From the NCBI GenBank assembly GCA_036346275.1, contig CM070718.1, positions 55,618,188 to 55,682,187 on the forward strand: a stretch of 64,000 bases of DNA, read 5' to 3'. Below the pieces are notes generated by a model. The model was not told where the DNA came from and ran no database searches. It saw only the letters and a list, made by a program, of their open reading frames with translations. The DNA comes from Otatea glauca. Its lineage: Eukaryota; Streptophyta; Magnoliopsida; Poales; Poaceae. Of this stretch, positions 21,937 through 31,700 are shown in pieces. Position 1 is the first letter of the stretch; the number at the start of each line of letters is the position of its first letter. A program made the translations under genes and the position numbers.

Positions 21937-23213
21937 ATGTGCATAGATATTGCCGATTGGAGAACGCAGATAAAAGATTATCTAGTCGATCCATCCAAGC
22001 CGACGGAACGAAAGATACGGCAACAAGCGTTGAAATACGTCGTCATGGACGATATACTATATTATCGGACTATGGAAGGTTTATTGTTAAGATGTCTTGA
22101 GGCCGAAGAAGCACGGGTGGCAATGGGAGAAGTGCACGAAGGCATTTGTGGTTCTCATCAATCGGCACATAAGATGAAATGGATGCTCAGACGGACAGGA
22201 TATTTTTGGCCAACGATGCTAGAAGATTGTTTCAAGTATTATAAAGGATGTCAAACATGTCAAAAGTTTGGCAACATACAACTAGCACCAGCATCGGCTT
22301 TACATCCAATTATCAAACCTTGGCCGTTCAGGGGTTGGGGAATAGATATAATCGGCCAAATATTTCCTGCTTCGAGTAAAGGCCACAAGTTTATCTTGGC
22401 CGCAACCGATTACTTCTCAAAGTGGGTCGAGGCTATACCACTTAAAAAGGTAACCAGTGTTGAGGCGATTCATTTTGTGAATGAACATATCGTCCATCGG
22501 TTTGGAATACCGCAAACAATCACGACCGATCAAGGTGCGGTATTCATGTCTAACGAATTTGTGGGTTCATAGCGAGTCTAGGGATCAAATTGTTAAACTC
22601 TTCGCCATATTACGCTCAGGCTAATGGACAGGCCGAGTCGTCTAATAAAACACTGATGAAGTTGATCAAAAGAAAAATTGATGAAAAACCAAGGAATTGG
22701 CAATCAACTCTATCGGAGTCACTTTGGGCCTATCGGCTATCGTATCACGGAGCGACAAAGCTTTCACCTTACCAATTGGTGTACGGACAAGAAGCCGTTC
22801 TACCCGTAGAGATCAACATTGAATCGATACGGACAGCCAGGCAAAACGGGTTGTCGGTTCAAGAATACAATGATTTAATGATCGACAATTTGGATGAGTT
22901 AGCAGAGTTACGTTTATTTACGCTCGATCGACTTAAGAAGAATAAGATCAGAGTTGCAAGGGCATATAATAAAAAATTCATGCCTAAGTCTTTCGATCTA
23001 GCCGATGTGGTATGGAAAACAATATTGCCAGTTGGTTCGAAAGACAACCGATTTGGGAAATGGTCACCTACGTGGGAAGGGCCATACAAAATTAATCGGC
23101 TAGTCGTGAAACTTCGTACTTCTTTGGAAACGTTAGAGGGGTACATCTTGCCTAAAGCAATTAATGGGAAGTATATGAAGAAATATTATCCTAGCGTTTG
23201 GATTGGAGCCTAG
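21937..23213 (+). pseudogene. Integrase of element B (one frame break)
   Basis: The zinc-binding part has the His-His-Cys-Cys pattern: HEGICGSHQSAHKMKW then CQTCQKF. The catalytic core shows GIDIIGQ (first Asp), TTDQGAVF (second Asp) and ANGQAESSNK (Glu), so the DDE triad is intact. The C-terminal part ends YYPSVWIGA at 23213. The only clear break is near 22570-22590, between NEFVGS and the next open frame. This is the best preserved domain of B. It catalyses cDNA integration in working relatives. Confidence 0.88.
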
Positions 23214-23423
23214 CCGACTAAGGACTATGATCAAAGGCCAAGATTAACACGATGCTGTTAATTGGCGAGAAAGATTACACTTATAAGACGCAACATGTGG
23301 AATAAAATCGGTTAGACAGCCGATCATAAACGTGACAAGTTACAAAATATTCTAAAAAACACAGAAATAACAACATTCAAGCCAGAGTTCCAAAAAGAGA
23401 GCCAATTTTACACCTAGTTCACA

Positions 23424-26326
23424 TCAGTGAATGCCCGATCCAGGGAGAGTCGCTCCCAAAGCCGATAACGCGCCCGCAGCCCTTGCAATCACACCTTGGA
23501 TTTCATCAAGAATGCGTTCATCTTCTTTGGCGCTCCCCGGGACTGGTACCACTTTTGCCGACTGTTTCTTCACACTTGCCACGGCCATCGCAATTTCAAG
23601 TTTTTGATCCTTTATCTCCGATGTGGTTTTTTCCATGGAGAGTTGGCCTTCTTGGATGTGTTTTTCTGCCTTGGCCAATTCTTCCAAAAGAAATTTCTTC
23701 GTGGTTTCAAGCTTGGAGAGGGACTCCTTGATCGACTTTAGTTGCTGCGCGTTGGCATCAAACTTGTGTTTCTTTGCCTTCGCATCTGCGACCAGTTCAT
23801 CTAGGAGTTTTTTGTCGGCTTCTTGGGCTTCACGTTGGCTGATCCTCTCCTGGGCTGCCTCCACTTCAGATCTTCTATCATCTAGATGGCAAACATTCGG
23901 AGAGAGCCGCCATAGCACGGAGGCAAGTCAGCTTCGACGGATGCCATGGCGTCTCAGATCGGCTGGTTATTTGCTAGTATCTCCGATTGAGGTCTTGTAA
24001 CCAAGTCAAAAAGCTTGTTAAGCTTTTCTTTGAAGCCTAGAGTTGAAGTGACCACCACCGATGCTTCCTTTGAGACTTGAAGAATTTTTATGAAATCAGC
24101 ATCATGGTTGGGCGCCATGATTTCTGGGTCATCGTGGTCAGCTAAAGAAAAGCCCAGCAGATCAGTCAAATCCGATGGCTCTGGAGATAGAGTGATTACG
24201 GGCTCTGGAGTCGGCTTTGGTGGGGAGACAGACGTTGCAGCGAGGTTTGGGAGGTTAGCCAAGATTTTTTGCTACCTGGGCAGATTGCGTCGGCTGTAAG
24301 AAATGAATGAACAGTTAGTCAATATGTGTAGAGAAATAGTAGCCGGTACATATAGCCTATCGAAAAAATGGTAAACTCACCTGTGTAGTAGCTGAAGCAT
24401 GAGGAGAACTCTCACCGCTTTGCTCCTGAGGTTTTGGCCCTTTCTTTGCTGGAGCTTTGGTATACATTGTTTTCTTCTTTTTTGAAATATAATCGGCTAA
24501 AAAGTTAGTTGGGAAAAGCAAAAGAAAAATATCAGCTGATTATATTTTTGCTTACTTGGTTGCTTTTTCTCAATATCCGATAGGGATGGACTCTGAATTC
24601 CCAGGGTACCGGAGGTGTACCCTATGAGGCCAGTCGTCTGGAGCGGCCATTTTGCCTGGCCGCTGCTTGATTGGCCAGAAATTGGCTTCTTATCAGCAGT
24701 TTTAGTCTGAAAATAAGAAACAAAGAATAAGAAAGTGTGCTTGAAGAAATTGATATGCAAAGGAATATTAGTCAATCCGATACCTTATCAGTATCTACGA
24801 GACTTGTATTAGTGTAACCCGAAGAGTTAGTTTCATCGCTTGAATCGCTGTTAGTATCTACTGTCGGCTCAGGAAGATTTGGAAGAAGTTCATTGACAAT
24901 AGTCGACAGTGACTTGTCAGAATACAGCGCAGTTGCAATAGATAACCACCATAAAGAAAAGCGCTCTGAGCGACGGGTATTTAATATAAAATGAGGCATG
25001 TCTTTGATCGAAGTTAAATCGACTATCTCAAGAATAAGGTTGGCTGCGGTGGCATTGCGGACCCTGGCTCGTGGTTGAAGCCTATCAAGCAGTGGCAGAC
25101 TAGGGATAACTTGACCAAAGCCTAACTGCCTAGCATAAACTAACGGATTATAGAACTCATATGAAGGTTGAAACGTCCGATTCTGGTATGCGAACCGACA
25201 TGCGAGAATCTTTGGCGAGATAAAAATCTTGAATAAATCCAGTATCATGCGCATCGAGCATCGGCTTCTAGGTGGAGAAAGGAAGGGCGGAAATCTTACG
25301 TACTTGTATAAGCGAAGAAATCATTTTGTTTGAATTCATTGCTATCAAGTCGCGGGAAAAATAACAAATATTTCTTAGAGCGATGGGGTCACCTTTGTCT
25401 CATTCGAGCACATCATGAACCTTTCCCGCACGATCGGCTAGCTATGAGCGGGGTATCATGCTTTACGGAGTATCTTCTCGAGGAAAGCCGTGTCTTCAGA
25501 AGGATTTAACTCAAACGATTGGCTAAACAAGCAATATAACCAAATCTGAATAAACCAGAGCGGTCCTCCGACATTCCCAACAATGAATTTCGAGGATCCA
25601 GTAAAGAGCCGACACCTTATTATGTTCATCATCTGATAAACTGCGCCCAGGAACATCTTTCCAAGTGCCAGCCGACGCCCCTCTAATAATTGTTCTGCTA
25701 TAGTTTGGTATACTTGAGTTGGTCCTAAAGAGGCGCCACAGAATAAAAATCGGTCTAGCCAGAGATTTAAAAAAGCAGCATGCTCTTCGTCCGACACTAT
25801 CCCATTGACCTTAATTATTGTTATTTTTGATATATTTCGCCCATCCTTCACCCTTAGATTTAATAAGCTTATACTTGGGCTTAGCACTGTAAGCCGATAT
25901 CTGGTCTCCATCAGGTCTCAAGCAACACAACTGGGCCACATCCAAAAGAGTTGGGCCGACGAGACCGGTGCGGAACATGAAAGCATTAAAAGTATCCGAT
26001 CAAAAGTAACAAGCCATGGCCACCAAGGGCTCATTGGCTTCTGGATCGGCTAAAGAAAGGGGGAGACATTCAGCTATGCCTATTTTTTCCCATTCAACCC
26101 TCTTTTGAGCTGCTACATGAATATACCATGATCTCCACCCTTTAAGAGCTGTCGCCCAAGCTCGGGAACTCTTAGTCCAACCCTCTATATTATATCCCGA
26201 AGCCGACAAAGGGAGACGAGGAATTTCTTCATTTATTATGGAATCAGACCCTAGACTCCCTACTGGACCCAGATAGAATTGGTCGTTGCTGTTTGGGATC
26301 GGGATGAATACCTGGGAAGGATCCAT
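23424..26326 (-). pseudogene. Antisense spliced gene in element B: plant-mobile-domain-like protein with coiled-coil C terminus
   Basis: Same gene as 3199-6125 in A, on the strand opposite to gag-pol. Exons: 26326-24784, 24706-24556, 24496-24381, 24293-23424. Introns: 24783-24707 (77 bp), 24555-24497 (59 bp), 24380-24294 (87 bp). All three have GT and AG ends, and exon phases 0, 1, 0 join without a stop at the first two junctions. The ATG at 26326 starts MDPSQVFIPIPNSNDQ. Exon 1 holds the plant-mobile-domain-like block (GGPLWFIQIWLYCLFSQSFE near 25560-25515) and a SER-rich acidic end. Exon 4 ends in a coiled-coil-like tail. Lesions: TGA just after ACYF near 26000 where A has Trp; a frame break around 25450-25300; a TAG plus one extra A near the start of exon 4. 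Introns survive because element RNA is the opposite strand. Cellular role unknown. Confidence 0.75.
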
Positions 26327-26451
26327 GGGAGCAATTCTGACAGCCGATTGGAAGCAGTGATCAAAAGCCGATTGGAAGCTTGAAGAACAAAAGTCGATTG
26401 TGGATAAATCGAGAGCTTGTACGCGTGAGGAATGGGTCCCGGAAGGCCATA

Positions 26452-26459
26452 TATTTATA
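26452..26459 (-). promoter_or_regulatory. TATA box of the antisense gene in element B
   Basis: On the minus strand GCTATAAATATATGG lies about 130 bp before the ATG at 26326 and about 190 bp from the polypurine tract. It is a strong plant-type TATA match and mirrors the arrangement in A. Confidence 0.6.
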
Positions 26460-26640
26460 GCACGGTGAAATTTTTGATCAGGCGGGAAACGAATTTCAAA
26501 GGACATGGTAATTAAAGCGCACTACCCGCATGTCAGAAAATTACGGCGCGAATAAAGCAACGGTTAATGGGTGAAGTTCAAACGTTGGCCGATTGAAAAG
26601 CCGATTATTGATATTTTTGAAAGATGACCAGTCATCTCTC

Positions 26641-26656
26641 AAAAATGGGGGGCATA
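26641..26656 (+). other. Polypurine tract of element B
   Basis: AAAAATGGGGGGCATA abuts the 3' LTR and is identical to the tract of A. Confidence 0.88.
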
Positions 26657-27312
26657 TGTTTGCACCAAAATTTGGCAAGTCTAACCATAATCGGCAATGA
26701 AATCAAAGATATGGACGTTAACAGACAAGTTAAGAAAGTTTGGAGATATTTATGCTAACGGCAAGATTTTTAGGAAATAACTGTTCAAAGATATGGCCGA
26801 TACGGATACGGGCTTGAAGCGTGTTGTAATATGACACTATCGGCCAAAGGTATAAAGGAAGGACCGAAGCGAGCTGCGAGGACATCACCAATACAATACA
26901 ATCAACCAGTTTTTACTTTCTTCCTTGCTGTCGACTAGGAGTAGCTTTTGTAATTTAGTCTCTGTAATCGATCTTGATCAATAAAGTTGCGCATCGCCGA
27001 TTGTTGATCTTCGTCAATTACACCCCAGGATCGATTTATTCTGATTTTGTTGCGCATCGCCTTCTTCAGAATCGATCTACTTTTATCATCTAATTAGCCT
27101 TAATCGGCTAGTTAGACTTATCTTACTACCTTGATCTTAATCGGCTTCAAGCTGATTGAGTATAAGCCGATTGGTCTTTACGATCGGCTTTGCGTGAATT
27201 TTATATTCTTTACCTTGTCGGTTTCAGGTCAAATCGACTGGCACGCTCTGAACCCGGTGTTCGTCCGGTGTGCTGCTGTCAGAAACCCTACATCAAGTTT
27301 TTGGCACCAACA
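26657..27312 (+). repeat. Element B 3' LTR
   Basis: This is a 656-bp copy of 15837-16492, with TATA box at 26851-26857 and AATAAA at 26980-26985. It is followed directly by the ACAGC target duplication and the resumed tandem array. Confidence 0.94.
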
Positions 27313-28560
27313 ACAGCCCTGCAAAATTTGAAGACCAAACTCAATCGCATCGCAAAGATATGAAATTGAAAATGTACTAAACCACGAAAAATCACTAGTC
27401 ATCCAAATTTGTCCTTTTCATATCTTTTAGCTGATTTTGATTTTGGTTATAAAATTTTATAGGGTTGTATGATCTCACTTCCCCTATTTATGATAATTTT
27501 TTGAGAATTTTTGAAAATGTGTACATATAGTTTTCATGAATAAGAAATTAGTACTCTTTGTGAGGCCTCCTATAAAATATTTGAAAATTTTGTCAAAAAA
27601 GGTACCACATGTAGGGGAGGTTGGCTTCTACAACCATGTAAAATTTGAATACCAAATTCAATATCATTTGAAAGATACGAAAATGATAAAGAGTTGAACA
27701 ACAGGATATACTATCTTTTTCTGTTAAGAAAACAACATTTTACTACCCATTACTCAATGTGTTACTATATCGTGTATAAAGCAACCTTATAGTGTAAAAT
27801 ATATGAAAATTATATGTACATGTTTTAAAAATATCAAAATTATCATATGTAGGATAGGTGAACTTCTACAACCCAGCAAAATTTAAAGACCAAACTCAAT
27901 CGCATTTGAAAGATATGAAATTGACAAAGCACGAAATCGTAAAAAATCACTAGTCAGCCAAATTTGTCTTTTTCATATCTTTCAGCTGATAATGATTTTG
28001 ATCTTGAAATTTTACAGGATTGTATAATCTCACATCCACTATGTATGGTAATGTTTTGAGAATTATTTAAAACTCGTACAATTTTTTCATAAATAATAAT
28101 TTAGTTCTGTTTGTCGGACATATAGTAAAATATTTGAAAAATTCTCAAAAAAATTACCACACGTAGAGGAGGTGAGCTTCTAAAAACCTATAAAATTTGA
28201 ATACAAAACTCAATCTCATTAAAAAGATATGATATTAACAAAGTGCTTTATAGTAGGATATGTTGTTTTTTACTATCAAGAAAATAACATTTTATTGTCT
28301 ATTACTCAATGTGTTGCTATATTCTGTGTAAAGCTGTTGTGTAACACTTTGTTTCAATATGGTAACATCTGGTGTAATAACTCGTAACATGTCATTTGTT
28401 TGAATAGTAAAAGGCAACATATCTAGTATTTTCTAACGTTCATGAAAAACACATGTCAAATTTTCAAAAATTCTCAAACAAATACCATACGCAGAGGATG
28501 TGAGATTCTACAATCCTAAAAAATTCAAGACCAAAATCATTTTCATTTGAAAGTTATAGC
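27313..28560. repeat. Tandem array, ~700-bp unit, part 2
   Basis: This continues the array broken at 15836. Unit landmarks (the TTTTCATGAATAA block) occur near 27531 and 28081, a shorter spacing of about 550 bp, so one unit is incomplete. The last part (28440-28560) contains an end-specific variant, AATACCATACGCAGAGGATG, also found at 60826-60845 near the end of module 7. Confidence 0.75.
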
Positions 28561-28721
28561 TAAATCAAAAAAAAGATTCATGTACAAACAAAAAGTAGTA
28601 TTTATTAGTCATAACTAGATGGGATATGGTTTGTGTTTTGCCACGGAGCAGATAGTCACTAGGACATTTCCTTGCGTTGAGTGCTGTAATAAGTGACTTG
28701 GTCAGTACACACTAAATGGCT

Positions 28722-28765
28722 GGGGAGTAGAATAGGTTATTCTACATGTAGATGTAGAATAGCGC
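28722..28765. repeat. Hairpin-forming terminal block of module 1
   Basis: GTAGAATAG, GTTATTCTAC and GTAGAATAGCGC occur in a row, so the DNA can fold on itself. It abuts a TA microsatellite. Related blocks are at 14266-14310, 28783-28830, 34750-34790, 35083-35100, 38096-38129, 38156-38200 and 61033-61069. Confidence 0.6.
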
Positions 28766-28782
28766 ATATATATATATACACA

Positions 28783-31700
28783 CGGTGGCGCTATTCTACT
28801 CCTAAGCGCAGAATAGCTATTCTGCGCTCTGGCTAGAGAAGTAAATTCCACGTGCTGGTCGAAACGTAGTGAGTTAATGCATTGGAAATAACACCTGTAA
28901 ATGCAGCCTGATAGTAAATCATGAAATATTTTACTACAGAACAACAAATGAGTTTACTGTCAAAGCGCATGCAAAGCACACCTGAATCCAATTCAGTAGT
29001 AAATTGCAAACACGTTTTACTGTAGAACGACAGCAGAATTCGTTACTAGTTCATGCATTGCTGAGCGCACCTAGTTAATGTGTATTGTTGTTTGTTCATA
29101 AATCTGTTTCTTTTTTCTCTTTTTTATATCTTTCAGATGGTATTGATTTTGACATTCAAATTGTACATGGTTGTATAATCTCACCTTCCCTATCTATAGT
29201 AATTTCTTTAGAATTTTTGAAAATATGCACCGTTGGTTTTCATGAATAAGAATTTAATTCTATTTGCTGGACCAGCAGTAAAATATTTGAAAAATTATCA
29301 AAATGTTACCACATGTAGGGGAGTTGAGTTTCTACAATACTCTATAATTTGAAGACTAAACTCAATTGGACTTGAGACATATGAAAATAACAAAGTGCCA
29401 AACAACAGCATATACTATCTTTTACTGTCAAAAAAATAACATTTTACTGGATAAAATTCTCAAAAAATTATCACACATAGGGGAGGTAATATTCTACAAC
29501 CCTTCAAAATTTGAAGAGTAAACTCAATCGGATTTGAGAGATATAAAAAATAACAAAGTACTAAACAACAGTACATACTACCTTTAACTCTGAAGAAAAC
29601 TGCATTTTAGTTCCTCTTAATACATGCTATACACAGCAGATATATGATGTAATGTCTATAAAAATTATATACATAAATTTTCAAAAAATATCAAAAAATT
29701 ATCATATGTAGGATAGGTAAGCTTCCACAACTTTACAAAATTTGAACTCCAAACTCAATAGCATTTGAAAGATATGAAATTGACAAAGCACTAGACAATG
29801 AAAAATCACTAGTCAACCGAATTAGTCTTTTTCATATCTTTCAGATGGTATTGATTTTGATCTTAAAATTTTTAAGAGTTGTATAATCTCACCTCCCACA
29901 TCAATAGTAATGTTTTTAGAATTTTTGAAAATGTGTGCTGTTGGTTTTCACGAATAGAAATTTAGTTCTATTGGTCGAACCAGTAGTAAAATATTTAAAA
30001 AAAATCAAAATATTACCACACATAGGAGAGTTGAGCATATACAATCCTGTAAAATTTGAAGACAAAACTCAATCGAATTTGAGATATATGAAAATAACAA
30101 AGTGTCAAACAGCAGCATATACTATCTTTTACTATCAAAAAATTAACATTTTACTGTGAAAAATTCTCAGACAATTACCACATGTAGAGGAGGTGATATT
30201 CTACAACTCTGTAAAATTTGAAGACCAAAATCAACAAAATTTGAGAGATATGAGAATAACAAAGTGACACACAGTAGCATATACTATATTTACAGCAAAG
30301 AAAACTGCATTTTACTGCTTATTACGGAATGTGTTACTACATGCTATACACAGCAGGTATATGGTGTAATATCTCTAAAAATCGTATGTATAAGTTTTTA
30401 AAAAAATCTCAATCGCATTTGAAAGATATTAAATTGACAAAGCACTAGAGAGTGAAAAATCACTCGTCAACCGAATTTGTCTTTTTCATATCTTTCAACC
30501 AATATTGATTTTTATCTTCAAATTTTGCAGGATTGTATAATCTCAACTCCCATATCTATAAGACTTTTTTAGAATTTTTGAAAATGTGTACGGTTGGTTT
30601 TCAAGAATAAAAATTAGGTTCTATTTGTCAAACCTGTACAAAAATATTTGAAAAATTCTCAAAAAATTACCACACGTAGGGGAGTTTAGTTTCTACAATG
30701 CTGTAAAATGTGAAGACCAAAATCAATGAGACTTGAGAGATATGAAAATAACAAACTGCCAAACAGTAGTATATACTCTCTTTTACTGTCAAAAAAATAA
30801 TTTTTTACTATGACAAATTCTAAAAAAATTACTACACATAGGTGAGATGATATTCTACAACCCTGTAAAATTTGAAGACCAAAGTAATAACGTGCCAAAC
30901 AACAGCATATACTACCTTTTACTGTCAAGAAAACTGCATAGTACTGCCTCTTACTCAACGTGTTACTACATGCCGTACACAGCAGCTATATGGTGTAATA
31001 TAAATAAGTTTTCAAAAAATCTCAAAAACATTATCATGTGTAGAATAGATGAGCTTCTACAACTTCACAAAATTTGAAGACCATGCTCATTCGTATTTAA
31101 AAGATATGAAATTGACAAAGTACTAGACAGTGAAAAATCACTCGTCAACTGAATTTGTTTTCTTCATTTCTTTCGGCTGATATTGTTGTTGATCTTTAAA
31201 TTTTTTAGGGGTGTAAAATCTCACCTCTCATATCTATATTAATTTTTTTTGAATTTTGGAAATGTGTACTGTTGGTTTTCATGAGTAAAAATTTGGTTCT
31301 GTTTGTCGAACCAGCAGTAAAATGTTTAAAATGTTTTTAAAAAATTACCACATGTAGGGAAGTTCTCCTTCTACAATGTTGCAAAATTTGAAGACCAAAC
31401 TCAATCCGACTTGAGAGATATGAAAACAAAAATGTGTGAAAGAGCCGCATATAATATTTTATGCTGTCAAAAAATAATATTATACTGTGAAAAATTCTTA
31501 AAAAATTACCACACATAGGAGAGATGATATTCTCAACCCTGGAAAATTTGAAAACCATACTCAATCGGATTTAAGAGATATGAAAATAACAAAGTGCTAA
31601 ACAGTAGCATATATTATCTTTTACTATTAAGAAAACTACATATTAATGTCTCTTAATCAACATGTTACTACACGCTGTATACATCTACTATATCGTGTGA

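Larger units (their letters stand above)
15837..27312 (+). mobile_element. Element B: Tat-lineage Ty3/gypsy LTR retrotransposon, defective, with antisense extra gene
   Basis: The element is 11,476 bp: LTR, PBS, gag, protease, RT, RNase H, integrase, an extra gene on the opposite strand, polypurine tract, LTR. It is flanked by a perfect target duplication ACAGC (15832-15836 and 27313-27317). LTRs are 656 bp each; hand alignment gave about 21 substitutions (3.2%) and no indels. It is related to A but longer, because it keeps the RT segment that A lost. It is defective by many frameshifts and by an RT active-site change. Position and orientation make A and B a facing inverted pair about 2.7 kb apart. 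Confidence 0.95.
14261..28765. mobile_element. TIR module 1, interrupted by element B
   Basis: The left end has hairpin-like CTATTCTAC/GTAG words next to TATATA (14251-14310), then a block at 14440-14515. The right end has the inverse of that block at 28530-28612 and finishes GTAGAATAGCGC at 28754-28765 against a TA microsatellite. Terminal blocks that are inverted copies over about 75 bp define a TIR element of about 3.0 kb once B and its duplicated target are removed. The interior is tandem-repeat array without coding capacity. The superfamily is not established: long TIRs recall Mutator-like or foldback elements, and the TA microsatellite context recalls rice Micron elements. Confidence 0.55.

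Noticed and set aside
2214..27312. A and B as the two arms of one large inverted element.
   Set aside because: Each has its own pair of LTRs of its own length, its own target duplication and a different LTR divergence.
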